Source: Darksidea phi (Eukaryota > Ascomycota > Dothideomycetes > Pleosporales > Lentitheciaceae). From it: a stretch of DNA of 64,000 nt. A program made the translations under genes and the position numbers. The notes beneath the pieces are model-generated. The model searched no databases. It had not been told where the DNA came from and saw nothing but the letters and a program-made list of their open reading frames with translations. The stretch covers positions 235,257-299,256 of the forward strand of contig JASJFT010000039.1 of NCBI GenBank assembly GCA_030770425.1, written 5' to 3'. Positions 1 to 11,900 of the stretch are shown piece by piece. Each line of letters opens with the position of its first letter. Position 1 is the first letter of the stretch.

Positions 1-208
1 ATCATATACACTTAGAATCATTCATATCATTCTTCCATCCAGCGTATCCTACAGTCTTGAAAAAGCAAGCCAAAACGCCACTCGATGCATTCCATCCTAC
101 CTCCACTAGGTATTTTTTGCCCAACCATCCCAAAACACCAGACCACCCCACTGTGGTATGCAAAATGAAGTCAAAAAAGCCTCCAACACCTAGTCTTCGA
201 TCGACAAC
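1..208. other. Non-coding flank
   Basis: Short flank before the stop codon of the BRCT gene, which runs on the minus strand, so this is its likely 3' UTR and downstream DNA. I see no open coding frame, tRNA or repeat here. Confidence 0.5.
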
Positions 209-2746
209 CTAGAGAAACCGCAATTTCTTCGGCGGGGCCATCGAAATACTACCAAAGCTCTGTATAGCCGTCCTCTTCTTGGTAGTCGAGAACGCTTTCA
301 ACGGCGTTTGCTTCAGATACCCAAACTTTGAGGGCGTCTTCATAGGTGATTTGTTCAAAAGCCAAGGCTTCTTCGGCTTTGGGCAAGTTTTCGCCTGCGG
401 AGTGAAGAAGATACCAAGCTCAGAATTCTCTTTCTCGTCAAAGTTGATAGAACGATCGAATTCTGAAGACGTAGGCGTAGAGGGTACGGACTTGATCGAA
501 CTTGACGTCTCCTGAAGCGAGGATAAGTATTTTGAAGGCGTCTTCGCAGGAGTGAATGGAGCAATTTTCGGTTTCAAAGGCGAAAGCGTGTTTACTGCAG
601 CCAGATCGACAAGATACGGTGTTTCATCCATGCGCTCTTTATTCTTCTCGGAATCCAAGATCCAGCCCACATTGACGCATTTTATTATGCCTTTTGAAGC
701 AACAACCTTCTCGAGAGTGGACTTCTTTCCATCCTTGAAGAGAACATGAGTCAAGGAGGTGTCTTCATTCCAGGAGCGCTCAACATGCGCGCCCATGTCT
801 TCAAGTAGGCTAGTGAAGAGGAAGCTCTGGTCTTTTCCATTCGAAGTGATGTCGACGAAGAACTTCATGCCTCGAAGGGGGCCGCCATGCAGAAGGAAGT
901 CAGGCTCGGACTCATCGTCGTTCCAGGTGACAGTCTTCTTAGGGGTCTTCAAGTCATATTTTACAGGGGAACGCAGAGCAGAACGCTTGCTGGGCGAAGC
1001 GGGAGCAGCAAGGTTCACCGTCGCCGGTGCAGCCAAGACCACGTTGCTGGTGGACAGTGCCATTGATGACTCGTGCACACTGCGAGCTTCAGGGATAAGA
1101 GGAGACTCGTCGCTATCTATCAGTGACAATTCCGGTTGGATCTCCACGATAGGGCCGGTGAGCTCGAACGACATGTCCTCAGGTTCGGACTCTTGTACGG
1201 GACTAGACGCGCTCTCCTCAACGGTGGTCTCGACAGCCTTCGGAGTGTTTGGGTAGCTCGGCAGGGCAGCGAGACCTTCTTGAATCGTCATAGGCGCGTG
1301 GATATGGGCAGGGGTTTGAGGGTATCCCGGGGGTAACTCTTTGAGGGCATCCTGGTTCCCTAGTGGCGCGGCAATATGTGCAGGAGTCTGGGGGTAATCG
1401 GGGAGCTGATTCAGGGCTCTTTGATTCGAAAGCATCGTAGCGACGTGCGCAGGTGTTCGGGGGTACTCCACGGGAAGCTCGTCGAGGGCCTTTTGGTTGC
1501 CCAACGCCGCCTCGATATGGGCAGGAGTCTTGGGATACTCGGGCATCTCGTCAAAGGCCTTTTGATTGCCCAACGCCGCCTCGATATGGGCAGGAGTCTT
1601 GGGATACTCGGGCATCTCGTCAAAGGCCTTCTGATTGGAGTATGCATCGCCGATATGCGCCGGCGTTTTAGGATAGTCTGCCGGTAACTCATTGAACGCC
1701 CTATGGTTGTGCAATGCATTGGTAATGTGAGCGGGCGTCTTGGGGTACTCGGCCGGTAACTCATTGAGAGCTTTCAGGCTCGACAGTGTAGCAGCGACAT
1801 GCGCCGGAGTCTTGGGGTACTCTGCAGGTAGCTCATTAAGTGCCTTTTGGTTAGCGAAGGTAGCGGTAATGTGAGCTGGCGTCTTGGGGTAGCCCGGAAG
1901 CTCTGCTATGGCGTCCTTGTGTGAGAGTGGCGCGGAGATGTGAGCTGGTGTCTTGGGATAATCCACAGGAAGCTCTCTGAGGGCAGCCCGGCTAGACAAT
2001 GGCGCGGTGATATGGACCGGAGTGGTGGGGTAGTTCGGGTATTCGGTGAATGGCTCTTCAACAGCAACGGTGACGGCAACGTTCTCAGGCTCTGCTTTGG
2101 GGGCAGCCTTGGCTGCTGGCCTCCTGCCGGGTTTGCGCGCAGGCGCCTTGAGAGGTGATTCTGCTGGTGGAGCTACGGCGACATTGCGGCCTCTTGTAGC
2201 GCGCGTCGTTGTGGCCCTTGTACTGAGGACGCTCACCAACAACGTCTTGCTATTTCCCTTCGGGGCAGGTTGCTTCGTAGCCCGTGCGACCGGCTTGACG
2301 GGCTTTTCGACGGCTTTGAGTGGCTCGACAACGGGTTTCTCAGCCACAACTGGCAATTTGAGCTCTTTGGCGGCCTCGATGACGACCGGCGCGGTGACGG
2401 CGGGTTTGCCTCCGCGAACAGTCTTCCTAGTTGTTTTCGGCTCTTCCGCCTTGATCTCAATGACCGGCTCAGGTTTGGGCTTCTGCTCGACCGCCTCGAC
2501 CGCCTTCGCAGTGCGCCGGGCGGTCTTCACCGCTGCCTTCGGTGCAGCCTTCGTCGCAGTTTTGGGTGCCACCTTCTTCTTCGGCTCAGCTTTCGTGGGT
2601 TTGAGCACCTTTGGCGCAGGCTCGGCGGGCGCATCCTCGACGGCCTTGCGCTTGCCAGCCCGTTTCGGTGGTGCTTTAAGGGTGTTGTTGGTGTTGGCCA
2701 TAGCCTCTGGGGCCTTTGCGCCGCGGCCAGAGCGTGTCGCGACCAT
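209..2746 (-). CDS. BRCT-domain nuclear protein with YPKTPAHI repeats
   Basis: A single open exon of 845 codons. I start at the ATG at 2746 (MVATRSGRG) because the open frame upstream of it begins only with TTG. The N-terminal ~230 residues are Lys/Ala/Pro-rich, with basic patches such as RKPGRRPAAK that resemble AT-hooks and suggest nuclear, DNA-binding disorder. Residues ~234-508 are about twelve tandem units of 22-24 residues built on YPKTPAHI followed by an amphipathic stretch ending in ALxELP. Residues ~616-716 form one BRCT domain: G-x-x-L-x-G-x-x-F at the start, a central THVLF strand and the diagnostic W in VNVGWILDS. The tail is Ser/Thr/Pro-rich with several SP/TP sites. BRCT domains usually bind phosphopeptides in DNA-damage or replication proteins. 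The repeat family is unknown to me, so no specific function is assigned. Confidence 0.8.
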   Translation of the reverse strand: MVATRSGRGAKAPEAMANTNNTLKAPPKRAGKRKAVEDAPAEPAPKVLKPTKAEPKKKVAPKTATKAAPKAAVKTARRTAKAVEAVEQKPKPEPVIEIKAEEPKTTRKTVRGGKPAVTAPVVIEAAKELKLPVVAEKPVVEPLKAVEKPVKPVARATKQPAPKGNSKTLLVSVLSTRATTTRATRGRNVAVAPPAESPLKAPARKPGRRPAAKAAPKAEPENVAVTVAVEEPFTEYPNYPTTPVHITAPLSSRAALRELPVDYPKTPAHISAPLSHKDAIAELPGYPKTPAHITATFANQKALNELPAEYPKTPAHVAATLSSLKALNELPAEYPKTPAHITNALHNHRAFNELPADYPKTPAHIGDAYSNQKAFDEMPEYPKTPAHIEAALGNQKAFDEMPEYPKTPAHIEAALGNQKALDELPVEYPRTPAHVATMLSNQRALNQLPDYPQTPAHIAAPLGNQDALKELPPGYPQTPAHIHAPMTIQEGLAALPSYPNTPKAVETTVEESASSPVQESEPEDMSFELTGPIVEIQPELSLIDSDESPLIPEARSVHESSMALSTSNVVLAAPATVNLAAPASPSKRSALRSPVKYDLKTPKKTVTWNDDESEPDFLLHGGPLRGMKFFVDITSNGKDQSFLFTSLLEDMGAHVERSWNEDTSLTHVLFKDGKKSTLEKVVASKGIIKCVNVGWILDSEKNKERMDETPYLVDLAAVNTLSPLKPKIAPFTPAKTPSKYLSSLQETSSSIKSVPSTPTSSEFDRSINFDEKENSELGIFFTPQAKTCPKPKKPWLLNKSPMKTPSKFGYLKQTPLKAFSTTKKRTAIQSFGSISMAPPKKLRFL
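1240..2046 (-). repeat. Tandem ~69-bp coding repeat array (YPKTPAHI units)
   Basis: This stretch encodes about twelve degenerate copies of a 22-24 residue unit, mostly a 69-72 bp period at DNA level. Each unit holds a Tyr-Pro-x-Thr-Pro core and a helix-forming segment. Outer units have diverged (for example PTTPVHI first and PNTPKAV last). The two units at 1491-1559 and 1560-1628 differ at only one base of 69, so at least one duplication or conversion is recent. Confidence 0.9.
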
Positions 2747-3235
2747 GTTGAGAGTGTATTGATGTGTACTCAAGTGAGGATAGACGCTGATCGCAGGGTA
2801 GTCCGGATACGAGTGTGGTGTAGAGGAAGCGGAGAGAGCGACCGTGTGAGGCTAATTTGTTGTCAAAGCGCGTAGGTTGACTAAGCGTGTTGGCACGGCA
2901 ACGGTGGGCGTCGCGAAACCGGAGACCGACAACCCGCTTGCAGTGTACGGAACAGCTATTAGGGAGCACTCATCTCTTAATGGTGGTCAAGGTACCTATT
3001 TCACACCAAGTTGGCGCCCCGTGACCAATGATGCTAGCTATGGACGGACGTGTATCAACGTGGATCACCGTGGATCACCGTCAAATGCTCTGGCTACTCC
3101 GGTGGAGACTTATTCCACGGTTGACGGTTTTGCCAGACGATTACCTGCAAACTAGGCATGTGCAAGATGAGAGCTTTGTAACTAACTCTATGGACATTAA
3201 AAACCCGCTTCTTTCTGCCCTGTGCCATACACCGA
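2747..3235. other. Intergenic: BRCT gene promoter / ABC gene 3' side
   Basis: About 490 bp between two minus-strand genes, so it holds the BRCT promoter and the ABC transporter's 3' UTR. The only local structure I see is a perfect 10-bp tandem duplication (CGTGGATCAC twice) near 3058-3079. No plausible gene. Confidence 0.5.
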
Positions 3236-6200
3236 CTAGAACATCCCCATCCCAGGCGCCTCCGATGTCTCTCCCCTCAATAGCCTCGCAAACGGTCCTC
3301 TTCTCTTCCTCTTCAACTCCTCAAACGATCCCTCTTCAACCATCCTCCCCTTATCCAACACCACAATATGGTCTGCAATCGCCATCATCTCCCTTGCATG
3401 CGTAATAATGATGACCGACATATGCTTTCGTTGCCCTGCCCTACTGACCTGTCGGGATATATCCTCGAGCGCGAATTCTCTCTGCGGCTCTTTGACTAAC
3501 CGCTGGATGGTGTCGCGAACGATGCCTGCAGATTCGGCGTCAAGTGCGCTCGTTGCTTCGTCGAGAATTAGGACATCGGGCTCACGGACGAGGGCGCGGG
3601 CAATAACAATGCGCTGTGCTTGGCCTCCAGAGATTTCGGTGCCACCATCACCTACTACTGTCTGGTAGCCTTGCGATAGGCTGTCGATGAACTCAGCAAC
3701 ACCGGCTGCGTGCGCGGCGGCGCGGATATTGTCCGACTTGGTGAAGGGGGATGATATTGATAAACCATATGTGATGTTTTCCGCAATGGTACCCGGGAAG
3801 AGGACCGGTGTTTGAGGTACCATAACTATGCGAGAGCGGAGGGTCAAGGTATGCAAGCGCTTGATGTCACGATTTGAGATGGAAATCTCAGGGCTATACC
3901 TCGGTGGCTTCGTGGCGGTCTGGTACAGCTTCAAAAGCAAGGCGGCAATGGTAGACTTCCCAGAACCAGAGCTTCCTACGATTGCAGTGCAGGTTCCGCG
4001 TGGCATGTCGAACGTGACATTGTGCAACACTTGGTGCTCCGTCCTTGCGGGATAAGCGAAACTTACATTCTCCAGAGTAATATCGCCTACCTTGAAGAGC
4101 TGGTCGGTACCATTGTGCTCATGTGAGTCTGGGGACAGGCGCGCGAGACGGATTAGTCTTGATCCGGCATCCCTTGCGATGTTGATCTGCGGTATGTAGC
4201 TACTGATGTGGTTGGCATGGCCGACGCTTAGCATGAGTATATTGAATGTCTCAATAATGTCGGTGGGTGTGGACTCTCCCTTCGATGCGATATAGGCGCC
4301 CCACCAGAAGAGAAATGCGGTAATAAAGAAAGCAGTCGAGTAGTTCAGTCCGAATATCGAACCTGAATATATTGATCGCTTAGTGCCGATCTTGAGCGCG
4401 TTGAGGGTGGCCTTTTCGTACTTCTCCTGGAAGGTTTCTTCAAGCACCAGACATCTTACTGTTCTGATGTTGACGAAAGTCTCATGTAGGGCTTGACCCA
4501 CATGCTCGTTAGCCTCATTTGAGAATCTCTCCCAGCGATTGCTGATAGCGTTGTAAATTCTCGTGATGCAGTACATGACAGCCAAACATGGAAGTGCCAT
4601 GAGGGTGAGCTTCCAGCAGGAGGCTAAGCTCCAAATGAGTGCGATGCTGATGCAGAAACCCATCACGATAACGATTCCTATAAAGCGTCCGGGAAGGTTG
4701 CGGGCTTCTTCAGCACACTGATCCAAGCATTCTGTTATACGGGACACGCTGTTTTCTTCTCGATCGAAAAACTCGCGCGGCTGCATTAGGATACGCTTTA
4801 TACCCTCAGCCTTCAAAGCATTGGCCCACGTCTGAGCAGACATGTCGAAGAGCACGGTGAACCCATATGTCGCCAGTCCATCGACGATTGCAATGCCGAG
4901 AATAGAAAGCGCATATGTTTGTGCCAACTGCTGTTGGTTTCCAGCAGTGTAGAAGGTCGAGAGTAATTGGGCAAATATGTAGCCAAAGATCGGAGTCGAC
5001 ACTGCATGTATCAAAGAGCAGAGTACGGCTACGGTCAAAGCGAGGCGGGTCGACCACCCTACCAAGGGCCAAACAGACCTCATAATCTGCATAATGTCCA
5101 GAGTCTCAACGGCGTCGGTAGAATCCACGTTGTTTGAGGGGCACTCTTTACGCCTGTCCATATTTTCACAAAATGTTTCGCGGAACGAGGGACGGTCTTT
5201 TAGGTCTAGTTGAGCAGCAACTTTCGGGGACAGAAAAGAGATCGGATTCAGACCAGAAACATCGCGCGAAGCCGAATGATGGGAGGCGATTGAACTTGAT
5301 CGAGACCTTGGTCTAGGTTTGGGCATCTTCTCTAATCTGTTAGGTGCTGCTGCAGGCAACATATGAATTTCTTTGCGATCTTGCAATGCGACTTCGACCT
5401 TGGATTCTGCTGATGATCTCCTAGATTTGCTACGAATGGAGATACTATCGTTCGATACCGCTGAGGGCCGTCGGGGGATTAAGAAGGGCGAAATTATTGA
5501 TTGTTGAAAGAAAGTTGCAGAAGATGGGAGAGTCGGTAGCTCAGATCTGTTCCAAGAGCCAGCGTGCATGAAGAAAATCTCGTCGGTATTGTCTGCCGGT
5601 GACACCTTTTCGTCCGCTTTATCGCTCTCCCATGGATTGACAAGTGTATGAAAAGCGGATTCGGGATCCGCCTCCAGCACTTTCCGGACTCCTTGTTGCA
5701 CCACTTTGGCGTTGTTCATAATGTAAATGAAATCGTTTTGTAAAATTTGAGAGATATCATGGGTAATGATAATAGTAGTTTTGTCTTGTCTCCAGGCACG
5801 TATCGCAGTGAGAACTGCAGACCTGGTAATGTAATCAAGAGCGCTCGTAGATTCATCGAGGATCAAGACCGGTGTATCTCGTAACCTTGCGCGAGCCAGA
5901 GCCATCCGTTGCCTCTGTCCGCCGCTTAGATTGTTGCCATGCATACCTGAAAACGTGTTGAGTCCATCCGGTAGGTCTGAGATCGTTTGTTGAAGCATAG
6001 CGAAAGCGACAGCCTCCTCAACTTCTTTCGGTGTTGCGTCGCGGCCTATCTTTCCGAAAGCGATATTGCATCGTATGGAGTCGTTGAACAGTACACTCTG
6101 TTGTTCAACGAGCGTGATATGCTCACGGAGCCAGTGAGTGTCCAGATCTTGAAGCGAGACGCCGTCGAGTTGAATTTTTCCCGAGGTGGCCTGGTAGAAC

Positions 6201-7574
6201 CGCACAAGTAATTGACCTAGAGTGCTCTTTCCTGAGCCACTTCGCCCAATTACGAATGTAGTTTTGCCGACTGGGAACGACATGGATACATCGGAGATGG
6301 CGAGCTGGTCTGGGCGTGATGGATACGCAAAGGAAACCTATGGAATCAACATGATATAGGCCCAAAGAGCGAACCACGACTCACATTTTCGAATTTGATC
6401 TCTCCAGCACAATCTGCAGGTGTTTTGTATCCCCCTGTCTCGATTAAGGAGTGAGACTTCGATATTTGGTCCACCAATACCCGTAGCCTAGCCCCGGCAA
6501 CTCTGCCCTTTTGAAGGACGATTAATTGAGGCAGAAATTCAGTAACAGCTGTCACTGCTAGTAAAGCTGCCCAGAATGTAGTGAGTACCTGCCCAGCGTT
6601 CTTTTGCCCGCTTATGACTAGATTGCTGCCATACCAAAACCCCTGAACGAATATGCTTAACGTGAAGAACTGCATGACGCCCAGCTGAAGGGATCGAAAG
6701 TTGGCTTGACTTTTGTAGAGACGCCCTGACAGATCGATGGCACTTGTATATCTTTGTACTTCGAATCGTTCGCCGTTAAAGCACTTTACTGTCTCGATGC
6801 TACGGATAGCGTTCGTGGCATACTTTAAAGCTTGCTGGAGCTTGTCGCTCTGTTCATGCGCTCGGTTCGACAATATATTAGACAAGTAGGTCATGATGAG
6901 GTAAATAATGGGGACCGAGCATATGACCACAAGCGTCAGATTCCACGAAAAGTAGAAGGCAACACCTATGGCCCCGAGAGCTTGGACGACGCTCTGAACA
7001 GCTTCGCCGAATGGTTGGGACACGGAGAGCTGTAGATCGCGGATCTGCCTAGAGTCTGTCAACATCATTGTGATAGTGCTGTCTGGCCGAAGAAGTCTTA
7101 CATCTGTACCGCAGGGAGCAATGCAGCGATGCCAGTCTCCCTAGTATCATACCATGCCATATCCTTCTCAAGCAATGCTTTAAATATTCGCTGCCTTGCG
7201 CTTCGTGCCTGCAATTCGCCAAAAGTTAGGAATGTCATGAAGTATATGCTGTTGGCGAGCCAGCTGATGCCACCGAATGCCGTTAGGTACGTGCAATATC
7301 TCGAAACATTGCGGAGGAAGTCCGCCGCCGATGGTTTGCCCGCACCAAAATCCGCAAACTGTCGGAATATCAACCCGAAGACGATGGCCATGGCGGGGAG
7401 AGTAAGCGCAGCGATCGTGGCAGTCACGAAGGCAATGGACAGCACCGGCAGGTGTTTTCTTGTCGTGAAGGTGAAAAGAGCCTTCCAACCCATCTTTCGA
7501 ATGAAGTCCTGCTCCTCCGCTTCCATAGTGCTCATATTTTCCGGCTCATTGGCGCAGTTCGATGCTGAAGACAT
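3236..7574 (-). CDS. ABC exporter, Ste6/MDR (ABCB) type, full length
   Basis: Three exons: 7102-7574, 6385-7048 and 3236-6337. Introns 7049-7101 and 6338-6384 start GTAAG/GTGAG and end CTAG/ATAG, and the frame is kept. The product is ~1412 aa in TMD-NBD-TMD-NBD order. NBD1 has Walker A GRSGSGKS near residues 410-417, signature LSGGQRQR near 517 and Walker B VLILDE. NBD2 has GSSGSGKS near 1166, signature ISGGQAQR near 1284 and LDEATSALD. Both ATP sites look intact. A Ser/charged linker (~residues 590-770) joins the halves. The size and linker fit fungal a-factor exporters (Ste6) and related ABCB pumps; which substrate it exports cannot be read from sequence. An in-frame ATG at 7661 would add 29 residues; I prefer 7574 because the extension does not resemble the family. 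Confidence 0.88.
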
Positions 7575-8200
7575 CGCCGCGTACCGCGCATACGAGTGAG
7601 TACTGTGTGGTGGAGTATAAAATGACAGAGTTTGGCTACAAGGGAAAAGGAATAAAGTCATGCGATTTTGACGCGAGAGTTAAAGGAATCGCCAGATGCG
7701 GACTAGTCCATTCATACCACGCGACGACTTTGTTCGCCCTTCGTATTGTTCTTAACCGCCACGCATTGTCGTATGGCCACAATCATAAGAGTACAAAGCC
7801 CATCCCCGTCACGCGGGCAATACTGATTTCCCTTCCTCCGGGCTGAGGCCTTCCCTATTTACATTAGGCGGTCCTAAAAAATTGTCAGGGCGAATGCCTT
7901 AGAGCCAAAGACCCCATGGAGTCGAGTATTCACCGCAGAACGTCCTACATATGTAGAGCCCACATGATGGCTGCTTTAGCGGGCGGAACGTGTTAAGCAG
8001 AAGTATCGGGTGCAGCGTCGTCAGAGCAGCGTCGGTGTAAACAAAGAAGGAGGCGCGGCAAAGCCGGTGATCGAACAAGCGTCGGTCGCCCCACGAGTGC
8101 GAATCGGGCGATCTCCACCGATAATGCAGAAGTCCCTGCGTCATGTCCATTCAGAAGCGTCGCAGAATTAAGTCCATTCCGCCAACGTGGCGCGCCTCTA
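7575..8200. other. Intergenic: ABC promoter / PBDC1 3' side
   Basis: About 630 bp upstream of the ABC transporter ATG and downstream of the PBDC1-like stop codon. I see no coding frame with splice support, no tRNA and no repeat. Confidence 0.5.
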
Positions 8201-8804
8201 TCACTTGCTCTCTGGATTCGCCTTCTTGTAGATCCAGTCGTTCAGACCTTCACGGTTCCTGCCTTGATTAGGAATAAGCAGCGAAACACATAGAAAGACG
8301 GCATACCGAGCGATCTCAATAGCGTAGAATTGCATGCGCACCGCGAATATGGTACCTTCCTGGGTATACTCTGTCTTGGGGCTTGCGCGCACCATGGCCC
8401 CGAAGTTGAAATCCTCCACCTTTTTCTCGTATGTGTTGATGAAGTTGCGCCATCGTTCCTTTCCTGCCTTACTCTTCATGTCATCCTCGTTGATCGTGGC
8501 TGAAGAGTCCCAGTCGGGGAACTCCTTTTTGAAGTGGTCGTAGATCTCATCGTCGAGTTTGGTGAGGCGGAGCTTGGAGCCAGGAATCTTCTCTAGGATG
8601 TTCCAGTACGTCTCCATGTGCTGCACCACTATCCCGCATTGTCAGCTAAGGTATATGAAGGCGACTAAATAGGGCGAACCTTTGACGGCAAACTGCTTCT
8701 CGATCTTGGACACCGTTAGCGCTATACCTCACCGCAGAACGGGCTGACTGTACATCTTCAAAGTTGTCGGCATGCTCCGCATCGAAGTTTGTGACTGCTG
8801 ACAT
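8201..8804 (-). CDS. PBDC1: PBDC1/Ypl225w family protein (eEF1A chaperone)
   Basis: Four exons: 8754-8804, 8680-8704, 8307-8628 and 8201-8258. The introns (8705-8753, 8629-8679, 8259-8306) are 48-51 nt, and the second exon is only 25 nt. The 151-aa product matches the yeast Ypl225w/human PBDC1 (DUF757) family throughout: IEKQFAVK, ETYWNILEKIPGSKLRLTK, DDEIYDHF, KERWRNFI, FNFGAMVR, RMQFYAIEIAR and the terminal GLNDWIY. The third intron lies in-frame inside the last motif, so reading through it wrongly inserts 16 residues between EIAR and NREGLNDW. From the literature, the yeast protein assists co-translational folding of the eEF1A GTPase domain in the cytosol. It faces the RTT10 orthologue across 191 bp. 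Confidence 0.93.
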
Positions 8805-8995
8805 TTTGGCGATATTTTGTGAGTCTGTGAACCAAATAGCTCAGGTAGAGCAATAGCTAGTTCGATGTGGGAGTGTCGGGGCAGCGCAGATCAGAAGATA
8901 TTAGATTTTTGAGGTTGCGAATCCCCCGCTATTGCCCCGCGCTGACTCAATACTTCATTTCCATCCACAACGAGCATCTTCTACCCACCTCTCCA
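8805..8995. promoter_or_regulatory. Shared divergent promoter, PBDC1 / RTT10
   Basis: Only 191 bp separate the two divergent start codons (8804 on minus, 8996 on plus), so the genes must share promoter DNA. It contains a pyrimidine-rich stretch (catttccatccacaacg, then ctacccacctctcc) just before the RTT10 ATG. I did not recognise a specific factor site. Confidence 0.7.
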
Positions 8996-11900
8996 ATGTC
9001 CGCGAAGCTTCAGGTTGGTTACCCATCCTGGCATTTGCACCCGCTAACGTCAACAGCATGAATGCACTCGCGTCCCAGTGACTGCCTTGTCCTCCTGCGG
9101 GCCATATCTCGTTGCCGCAGAAGGGCCATTCTTGCGTTTCTATACGCGCCAAGACCACACCTATCTCACGTCGAAACGAGTATTCCAAGCTCAAGCTATA
9201 CATGGGATATCTGTTCATTCTAGCTCGAATCACGATGTGACTCTAGTCATCTGGGGCGGCCTCCTTGTGCGCGCTCTTGCACTCAGTGTAGGCAAGAATG
9301 CGCTTCTGGAAACATTGCAATTCTCGAATGTAGCAAAAGCGGTTGACTGGATACTTGATCTCAGCCCTGAGATAGCGGACCAAGAGAATGGCGCGGTCGG
9401 TCAAGTCAGACCATGTGCTGCTATAACAGCTCACAATGCGCTCTTAGAATTGACTATAGGACGCGATCCTAGCGATGATGCAACCCAAAGGTAACCCAAC
9501 TAGCTGCGCCTTACTTCCATCTCATCTCTCGCACGAATGTGCGTCAATACAAACACAGCCATAACAACCTGCTGACCTTGACCCAGCAGTTCTCTGGTGA
9601 TCTCGATTGCTGAGCTTACGTCAAGTTCACGCTCCATTTTATATTCCGCGCATTTGTTCTGGGAGTCCAGAGACCGCATACTAGTCGCTGCAGGTACCGC
9701 TTTTGGAGAGATCATGTATTGGTCTTGGACCCGTGCATCCGGCGAAAGGACTGCATCTCATGTGCATCGTGTGTTTCTCGGCCACGAAGGATCAATATTT
9801 GGCGTACAAATCTCGGAAGAGTTGGAACTAATTCCTGGTCAAGGGTTAAGGCGGCTTCTTGCGAGCTGCAGTGATGACCGTACTGTTCGCGTATGGGACA
9901 TTACTGGGTTTTCCTCGAATAACCAGACGTTGACTGAAACTGAAGACCCTGAAGCGCAAAGGACTCGGCACACTGGCTTCAGCAATGCCTCCTTTGACAC
10001 TGATCTATCAAGCACGGATTGTTTAGCTATTGGATGGGGTCACATATCTCGTGTCTGGATGGTTCGGTTTCTGAATCACGCGGATCTTTCTGCAGGAGTT
10101 TGCCTGCTTTCCTCCGGAGAAGATGCAACGTCCCGCACCTGGCTACTAGTCCCGAACAGCGAAAGCGGCCCCGAGCTTGTAGGGTTGCTACGTTACAAAC
10201 TTCTACAGTTAGATAATGCCTCAAACCACAACGGAAAGAACATATGGTCGTTGATTGTTCACAGCCATGCCTCTAGGGTGCAGCAGGTAGTCATGGGTGG
10301 TGCAGACAGCAAGATTTCTGCCTGCTCTTTGGGCTTCCCCGGTCCGCTGCTGAGCAGGACTGAGTCTTCGCTTTCCCGGTTTACTGTTCACGACATAACG
10401 TCATCGACACAAGCCATGAAGGTTGCTGTGTCGCCATCCCACTCAAACCACTCGCACAGGTCTTCCAACAAGGCCGAGTACTTTCGCAGTTATGCATTCA
10501 TCGATGACAACACTTTCTTGCTTACCACCAACTCGGGTAGGGTCTACATACAGTCGAATCTTGCGGAGTCTCATGTACCCGAAGAAAAGTCCATACATGA
10601 CTCGACATTTGTGGCCCAACTTGAAGATTTAAAGGGTTACTCCGTCTGTACCGGCGTTCCCGCTGTCGGTGCTGCTTTTATTGCCGGCTCTGGAGGGAGC
10701 ATCTACTGTTATCAAAGACACGCACAGAGCTTGACTAAGGTACACACTTTCAGCGCCAAGGTAGGGGAGATCTTCGTTCCTAACCACGGAGCATCGGACG
10801 ATCACGAGGTGGTACTGCTCGTGACTCTAGTTGGGCAGAATTTTGCACGGCTCCTCCATTTGAACCTTTCAGGAATTCATGCACCGACTATCTCAGCATC
10901 CATCACCATTCCACTGTCCGAAGAGTCTACTGGGCTCGCTATCACAAGCATGGACTATATACCCACGAGACTTCAAGGCGCTCACTTACTCCTTGGCTTT
11001 CGAAAGGGATCAATAGCGTTATACTGCTTTCCGAGTGTCGAGAATGAGCGTACTGAAGCACTATCGGCTTCGTTGGAAAGAATCATCGCGAAAGTGCACG
11101 GGAAGGAAGCCGTGACCTCTATTTTTTGGATCCCAGATAAGCTACTCTCCTTGTCAGGGAATTTGGTCTCCACTGGGCGGGATGGCCGCTTGACCATTTA
11201 CACTCTGGACTTGGCGACAAACACAATACATCTCGTCCATAGCCTGACACTACCTGTTGGACCTAATATCGAAGGGATAGGCTTCAGCGAAAACCATCTC
11301 TTCGTCTATGGCTTTACCAGCAAGAAGTTTGTTCTTTACGACACTGCTGCTGAAGAGGAAGTCATGAGCGTCGACACTGGAGGTGGCCACCGAAGTTGGA
11401 CCTTCCAACCATCGTCACAAAAACATGATGGCGGCACTCTAGTCTGGACCCGAGCATCGAGCATGCATATCTGCCGTCAAGCCGGTCCTAGTCATGAAGT
11501 GATTCGCCCAGGCGGTCATGGACGCGAAATCAAAGCAGTTGCGATATCGACAACTTCTATCGATGGTGTTCAGAAGCAGTTCATTGCCACTGGAGCAGAG
11601 GATACCGACATCAAGATTTTCGAATACGAGGACGGCGAGATTAGGTGTCGGAGAACCTTGCGAAAGCACACCACGGGTATCCAGCACTTACAGTGGACAG
11701 ATGATGGCGAGCATCTTTTTAGCAGTGGTGGCTGCGAAGAATTTTACATCTGGAGAGTACGCCCAATACCTCTTGAGCTTGGAGGTATCGGCGTAGTATG
11801 CGAGGCCGTCTATCAACCCGAGAGTGAGCATTCTGATCTCAGGATCATGGCTTTTGCCGCGCGGAAGCGAGGTTCTGGATTTGCTATTGCTATGGTGTTT

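Noticed and set aside
2046..2762. Plus-strand 238-codon frame opposite the BRCT gene
   Set aside because: Antisense shadow of the Ala/Lys-rich N-terminus; composition is a mirror of the real gene.
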